From Rhodospira sp. (GTDB taxonomy: Bacteria > Pseudomonadota > Alphaproteobacteria > Rhodospirillales > Rhodospirillaceae): DNA of 8,453 nucleotides. Both the position numbers and the translations under genes were made by a program. The notes under the pieces were generated by a model. The model was not told where the DNA came from. It made no database searches and saw only the letters and a list, made by a program, of their open reading frames with translations. The number at the start of each line of letters is the position of its first letter. Positions within the stretch are counted from its first letter, which is position 1. The DNA lies in NCBI GenBank assembly GCA_028277295.1, contig JANQGN010000599.1:1-8453 (forward strand). The letters are read 5' to 3'. Positions 6,122 to 8,453 of the stretch are shown here, piece after piece.

Positions 6122-7078
6122 ATGAGCGAGGCGAGCCAGACACGGGCCTTCGTCTTTCCGGGCCAGGGATCCCAGGTGGTGGGGATGGGACAGGCCCTGG
6201 CGGAGGAATACCAGACGGCCCGTGAGGTGTTCGAGGAGGTGGACGATGCCCTGTCACAGCCGCTGTCGCGGCTGATGGCCGAAGGACCGTCCGAGGACCT
6301 GACCCTGACCGAGAACGCGCAACCTGCGCTGATGGCCGTGTCCATGGCCGTGGTCCGGGTGCTGCAAAAGGACGGCGGTCTCGATCTGTCGGAGTCGGCC
6401 CGCTTTGTGGCCGGCCACTCGCTGGGCGAGTACTCGGCCCTGGCCGCCGCCGGCGCCTTCTCCCTCGCCGACGCGGCGCGCCTCCTGAAGGTCCGCGGCC
6501 GGGCCATGCAGCGCGCCGTGCCCGTGGGCCAGGGCGCCATGGCGGCGCTGCTTGGCCTGGACGTGGACGCGGCCCGGGCGATCGCCGCAGAGGTGGCCGG
6601 CGACCGCGTGTGCACCGCCGCCAATGACAACGCGCCGGGCCAGGTGGTGGTCTCGGGCCACACCGAAGCGGTGAAGCTGGCCGTCGACCTGGCCGCCGAC
6701 CGGGGCGCGACGCGCGCCATCATGTTGCCGGTGAGCGCGCCCTTTCACTGTGCCCTGATGGCCCCGGCCGCCGAGGCCATGCGGGAGGCCCTGGCGGACG
6801 TGCCCATGCGCGCCCCGGCGCCGTCCCTCGTGGCCAACGTGCTCGCCTCCGCCATCACCGACCCGGAGGACATCCGCGCCCGCCTGGTCGACCAGGTCAC
6901 CGGCTCCGTGCGCTGGCGCGAAAGCGTCCTTTACATGAAGGATCACGGTGTCACGACGCTGGTGGAACTGGGCGCGGGCAAGGTGTTGTCCCGCCTGGCG
7001 CGGCGCATCGATGGCGCCATGACCGGCGTCAGCGTCGAAACCCCGAAGGACCTCGAGACCTTCCTCGCTCGCCTGTGA
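6122..7078 (+). CDS. fabD: Malonyl-CoA:ACP transacylase
   Basis: FabD transfers malonyl groups from CoA to the phosphopantetheine arm of acyl carrier protein, supplying the elongation unit of type II fatty acid synthesis in the cytoplasm. The 318-residue product has the normal family length and motifs: AFVFPGQGSQ at 9-18 (oxyanion-hole Gln), nucleophile S100 in GHSLGE, R125 in KVRGRAMQ (malonyl carboxylate binding) and H209 in APFHCALM, the partner of the serine. The frame is open to the left of 6122, but the chosen ATG has AGGAG 9 nt upstream and gives the typical start, with FVFPGQGSQ about ten residues in. It is the first gene of a fabD-fabG-acpP cluster; fabG starts 68 nt downstream. The promoter is probably in or near the AT-rich island around 5785-5870, which would give a leader of about 250 nt. 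Confidence 0.98.
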   Translation: MSEASQTRAFVFPGQGSQVVGMGQALAEEYQTAREVFEEVDDALSQPLSRLMAEGPSEDLTLTENAQPALMAVSMAVVRVLQKDGGLDLSESARFVAGHSLGEYSALAAAGAFSLADAARLLKVRGRAMQRAVPVGQGAMAALLGLDVDAARAIAAEVAGDRVCTAANDNAPGQVVVSGHTEAVKLAVDLAADRGATRAIMLPVSAPFHCALMAPAAEAMREALADVPMRAPAPSLVANVLASAITDPEDIRARLVDQVTGSVRWRESVLYMKDHGVTTLVELGAGKVLSRLARRIDGAMTGVSVETPKDLETFLARL

Positions 7079-7086
7079 CCCGCCGG

Positions 7087-7108
7087 CGCGAGGCCACCGG
7101 CCTTCGCG
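7087..7108. other. Intercistronic hairpin between fabD and fabG
   Basis: CGCGAGGCC (7087-7095) pairs with GGCC-T-TCGCG (7099-7108) across a 3-nt loop with one bulged T, giving 9 bp. No T-run follows, so this is not a typical terminator. It could protect the mRNA end or modulate readthrough into fabG. In GC-rich DNA a stem of this size can arise by chance. Confidence 0.3.
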
Positions 7109-7131
7109 ACGCGGCGCGATAAGATAGTCCA

Positions 7132-7136
7132 AAGGA
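7132..7136 (+). promoter_or_regulatory. fabG ribosome-binding site that decides the start
   Basis: AAGGA lies 1 nt before the ATG at 7138 and 10 nt before the in-frame ATG at 7147. Only the second spacing is workable for ribosome binding, so 7147 is preferred. The resulting N-terminus MFDLSGRTALVTG is also the usual one for this family. Confidence 0.6.
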
Positions 7137-7146
7137 AATGTCCCTG

Positions 7147-7887
7147 ATGTTTGATCTGAGCGGCAGGACCGCCCTGGTCACCGGCGCCTCCGGCGGGATC
7201 GGCGGCGCCATTGCCCGGGCGCTGCACGCGCGTGGCGCCACCGTGGCGCTTTCCGGAACCCGGCGCGAGGCCCTGGACGCCCTGGCCGACGCCCTGGGCG
7301 ATCGGGTTCATGTCGTCCCCTGTGACCTGTCCGACGCCGCCGCCGTCACGGCCCTGGTGGGCGACGCCGAGGCGGCCCTGGGCGCCGGCCTGGACATCCT
7401 GGTGAACAACGCCGGCCTGACCCGCGACGGCCTGGCCCTGCGCATGAAGGACGAGGACTGGAGCGCGGTCCTGGAGGTCAACCTGGCCGCCGCCTTCCGC
7501 CTGTCCCGTGCCGCGCTCAAAGGCATGATGAAGCGTCGATGGGGACGTATCGTGTCCATCACCTCCATCGTCGGCGTCACCGGCAACCCGGGCCAGGCCA
7601 ACTACGCCGCGTCCAAGGCCGGCCTGATCGGGATGAGTAAATCTTTGGCCGCCGAGGTGGCGCCCCGTGGCATCACCGTCAACTGCGTGGCCCCGGGTTT
7701 CATCACCTCGGCCATGACCGACGCCCTGTCCGACGATCAGAAGGGACGCCTTTTGGGCGCGATCCCCGCCGGCGCCATGGGCACGGGCGACGACGTGGCC
7801 GCCGCCGTGGTCTATCTGGCCAGCCCCGAGGCCGGTTACGTGACGGGCCAGACACTGCACGTCAACGGCGGCATGGCGATGCCATGA
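7147..7887 (+). CDS. fabG: 3-oxoacyl-ACP reductase (EC 1.1.1.100)
   Basis: FabG uses NADPH to reduce 3-ketoacyl-ACP to 3-hydroxyacyl-ACP, the first reduction of each elongation cycle. The 246-residue product is a classical short-chain dehydrogenase of normal FabG length: Rossmann motif TGASGGIG at 12-19, NNAG at 87-90, and the catalytic tetrad N112, S140, Y153 and K157 in the YAASK motif. The C-terminal YVTGQTLHVNGGMAM is typical of FabG tetramers. The position between fabD and acpP makes FabG, rather than one of the many other SDR enzymes, the firm assignment. An ATG 9 nt upstream (7138) is in frame but too close to the ribosome-binding site. The gene is likely co-transcribed with fabD; a strong hairpin follows the stop. 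Confidence 0.97.
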   Translation: MFDLSGRTALVTGASGGIGGAIARALHARGATVALSGTRREALDALADALGDRVHVVPCDLSDAAAVTALVGDAEAALGAGLDILVNNAGLTRDGLALRMKDEDWSAVLEVNLAAAFRLSRAALKGMMKRRWGRIVSITSIVGVTGNPGQANYAASKAGLIGMSKSLAAEVAPRGITVNCVAPGFITSAMTDALSDDQKGRLLGAIPAGAMGTGDDVAAAVVYLASPEAGYVTGQTLHVNGGMAMP

Positions 7888-7914
7888 GAGGCCGCGACCA
7901 ATCCCACGCCACGC

Positions 7915-7952
7915 CGCCCGGAAATACGCCGAAAACGTCGGATTTCCGGGCG
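7915..7952. other. Strong stem-loop after fabG
   Basis: CGCCCGGAAAT (7915-7925) and ATTTCCGGGCG (7942-7952) form a perfect 11-bp stem. Inside it CCGA (7929-7932) and TCGG (7938-7941) add 4 bp across a 3-nt bulge, closing on a 5-nt loop. It starts 27 nt after the fabG stop. No T-run follows, so it is not a textbook intrinsic terminator; it may act as an mRNA 3'-end stabiliser, a partial terminator or a protein-binding dyad. Confidence 0.5.
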
Positions 7953-8034
7953 CTTCCGGGTCGTCGGAGGGACCGGTTGTCAGGCGCGCGGCGACCCTGG
8001 CCAAGGGACGGGAAGTGTGTTAGGTAGCCCGTCT

Positions 8035-8072
8035 CGGTCGCGCCGGCCGCCCCCTCGCGGCGGGCCCGACCG
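8035..8072. other. GC-rich stem-loop in the acpP leader
   Basis: CGGTCG (8035-8040) pairs with CGACCG (8067-8072), GCC/GGC-type pairs follow (8042-8044 with 8063-8065), and GCCGC (8046-8050) pairs with GCGGC (8057-8061) around a 6-nt loop: 14 bp in total with two single mismatches. It could be part of the 5' leader of acpP if the promoter lies upstream. Stems of this kind are easily formed by chance in such GC-rich DNA. Confidence 0.3.
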
Positions 8073-8212
8073 GCTGGCGGGCTTGGGATCGGTGCGCACC
8101 GCGACCGCGACCGCCTCGGGCACCGTCGATCGAGGAGCCCCTCGGAATCGGCAACGGTGACCCTCCCGAGTTCGAGCCTCTCCACAAGGGATACAATCGA
8201 GGAAAACGCAAG

Positions 8213-8449
8213 ATGAGCGATGTCGCCGAGCGCGTGAAAAAGATCGTCGTGGAGCACCTTGGCGTTGAAGAGTCCAAGGTCACGGAAAATGCCAGCTTCA
8301 TCGACGACCTGGGCGCTGACAGCCTGGACACCGTCGAACTGGTGATGGCCTTCGAAGAGGAGTTCGGCTGCGAGATCCCAGATGACGCGGCGGAAAAGAT
8401 CCTCACCGTGAAGGACGCCATCAACTTCATCGCCGAGAACGCGAAGTAA
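8213..8449 (+). CDS. acpP: Acyl carrier protein
   Basis: AcpP carries growing acyl chains through type II fatty acid synthesis on a 4'-phosphopantetheine arm and also donates acyl groups to phospholipid and lipid A synthesis. The 78-residue product has the family length, strong acidity and the four-helix pattern. The attachment site is S37 in the GADSLDTVELVMAFEEEF segment at the start of helix II. The start has GAGGA 9 nt upstream. Codon use looks biased, as expected for one of the most abundant proteins in the cell. The gene follows fabG after a 325-nt structured spacer, so independent or additional transcription is likely. The stop is 4 nt from the window edge; fabF would be the expected next gene. 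Confidence 0.99.
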   Translation: MSDVAERVKKIVVEHLGVEESKVTENASFIDDLGADSLDTVELVMAFEEEFGCEIPDDAAEKILTVKDAINFIAENAK

Positions 8450-8453
8450 GCCG

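Larger units (their letters stand above)
7888..8212. other. Structured non-coding spacer between fabG and acpP
   Basis: These 325 nt carry no gene. Two stem-loops stand out, at 7915-7952 and 8035-8072, listed separately. The long spacer fits acpP having its own promoter, as expected for a protein needed in much larger amounts than FabD or FabG, but no clear sigma-70 boxes are visible. A TTGTCA at 7977-7982 and a TTAGGT near 8020 are too far apart to form one promoter. The last 20 nt hold the acpP ribosome-binding site GAGGA (8199-8203). Confidence 0.5.

Noticed and set aside
5745..6225. Two overlapping plus-strand frames (126 and 149 codons) upstream of and into fabD
   Set aside because: Both are Arg/Gly/Pro-rich, run into fabD in other frames and lack start signals.
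6943..8004. 353-codon minus-strand frame across the fabD end, fabG and the spacer
   Set aside because: It is antisense to clear fabD and fabG motifs, has Gly/His/Gln-rich shadow composition and no homology pattern.

Overview
The window is chromosomal DNA of a high-GC bacterium. FabD-FabG-AcpP order, an alphaproteobacterial-style FabG start, a bacteriohemerythrin domain and strong G/C third positions point to an alphaproteobacterium, most likely a Rhodospirillales-type organism. The taxonomic call is inference; no database search was possible.

Layout. (1) 1-2832, minus strand: ilvD (dihydroxy-acid dehydratase), then after a 6-nt gap a gene whose protein joins an N-terminal bacteriohemerythrin domain to a response-regulator receiver domain. 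That second gene runs off the left edge. (2) 2833-3066: a divergent intergenic region with three copies of a 6-bp dyad core. (3) 3067-4098, plus strand: a family 2 glycosyltransferase with two C-terminal membrane segments. (4) 4099-4581: non-coding, with a dense cluster of C/G-rich palindromes resembling a REP/MITE-type repeat and a separate 39-bp dyad just upstream of the next gene. (5) 4582-5523, plus strand: an unrecognised 313-residue Ala-rich helix-linker-helix protein. (6) 5524-6121: about 600 nt without a credible gene, containing an intrinsic-terminator-like hairpin about 240 nt after the preceding stop and an AT-rich island. (7) 6122-8449, plus strand: fabD, fabG and acpP, the core of type II fatty acid synthesis, with structured intergenic spacers.

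How the genes work together. FabD loads malonyl groups onto the acyl carrier protein AcpP, and FabG reduces the 3-ketoacyl-ACP formed after condensation, so the right third is one functional unit; fabF would be expected just beyond the edge. IlvD makes the 2-keto acid precursors of valine, isoleucine, leucine and pantothenate. Its apparent co-transcription with an oxygen-binding-type receiver protein is the most unusual arrangement here, because IlvD enzymes of this type carry an oxygen-labile Fe-S cluster. The glycosyltransferase and the Ala-rich protein have no evident link to either unit.

No tRNA, rRNA, CRISPR array, transposase or phage gene was seen. The most distinctive observations are the hemerythrin-receiver fusion behind ilvD, the unknown helix-linker-helix protein with its upstream dyad, and the terminator that suggests an unannotated transcript or long 3' UTR.
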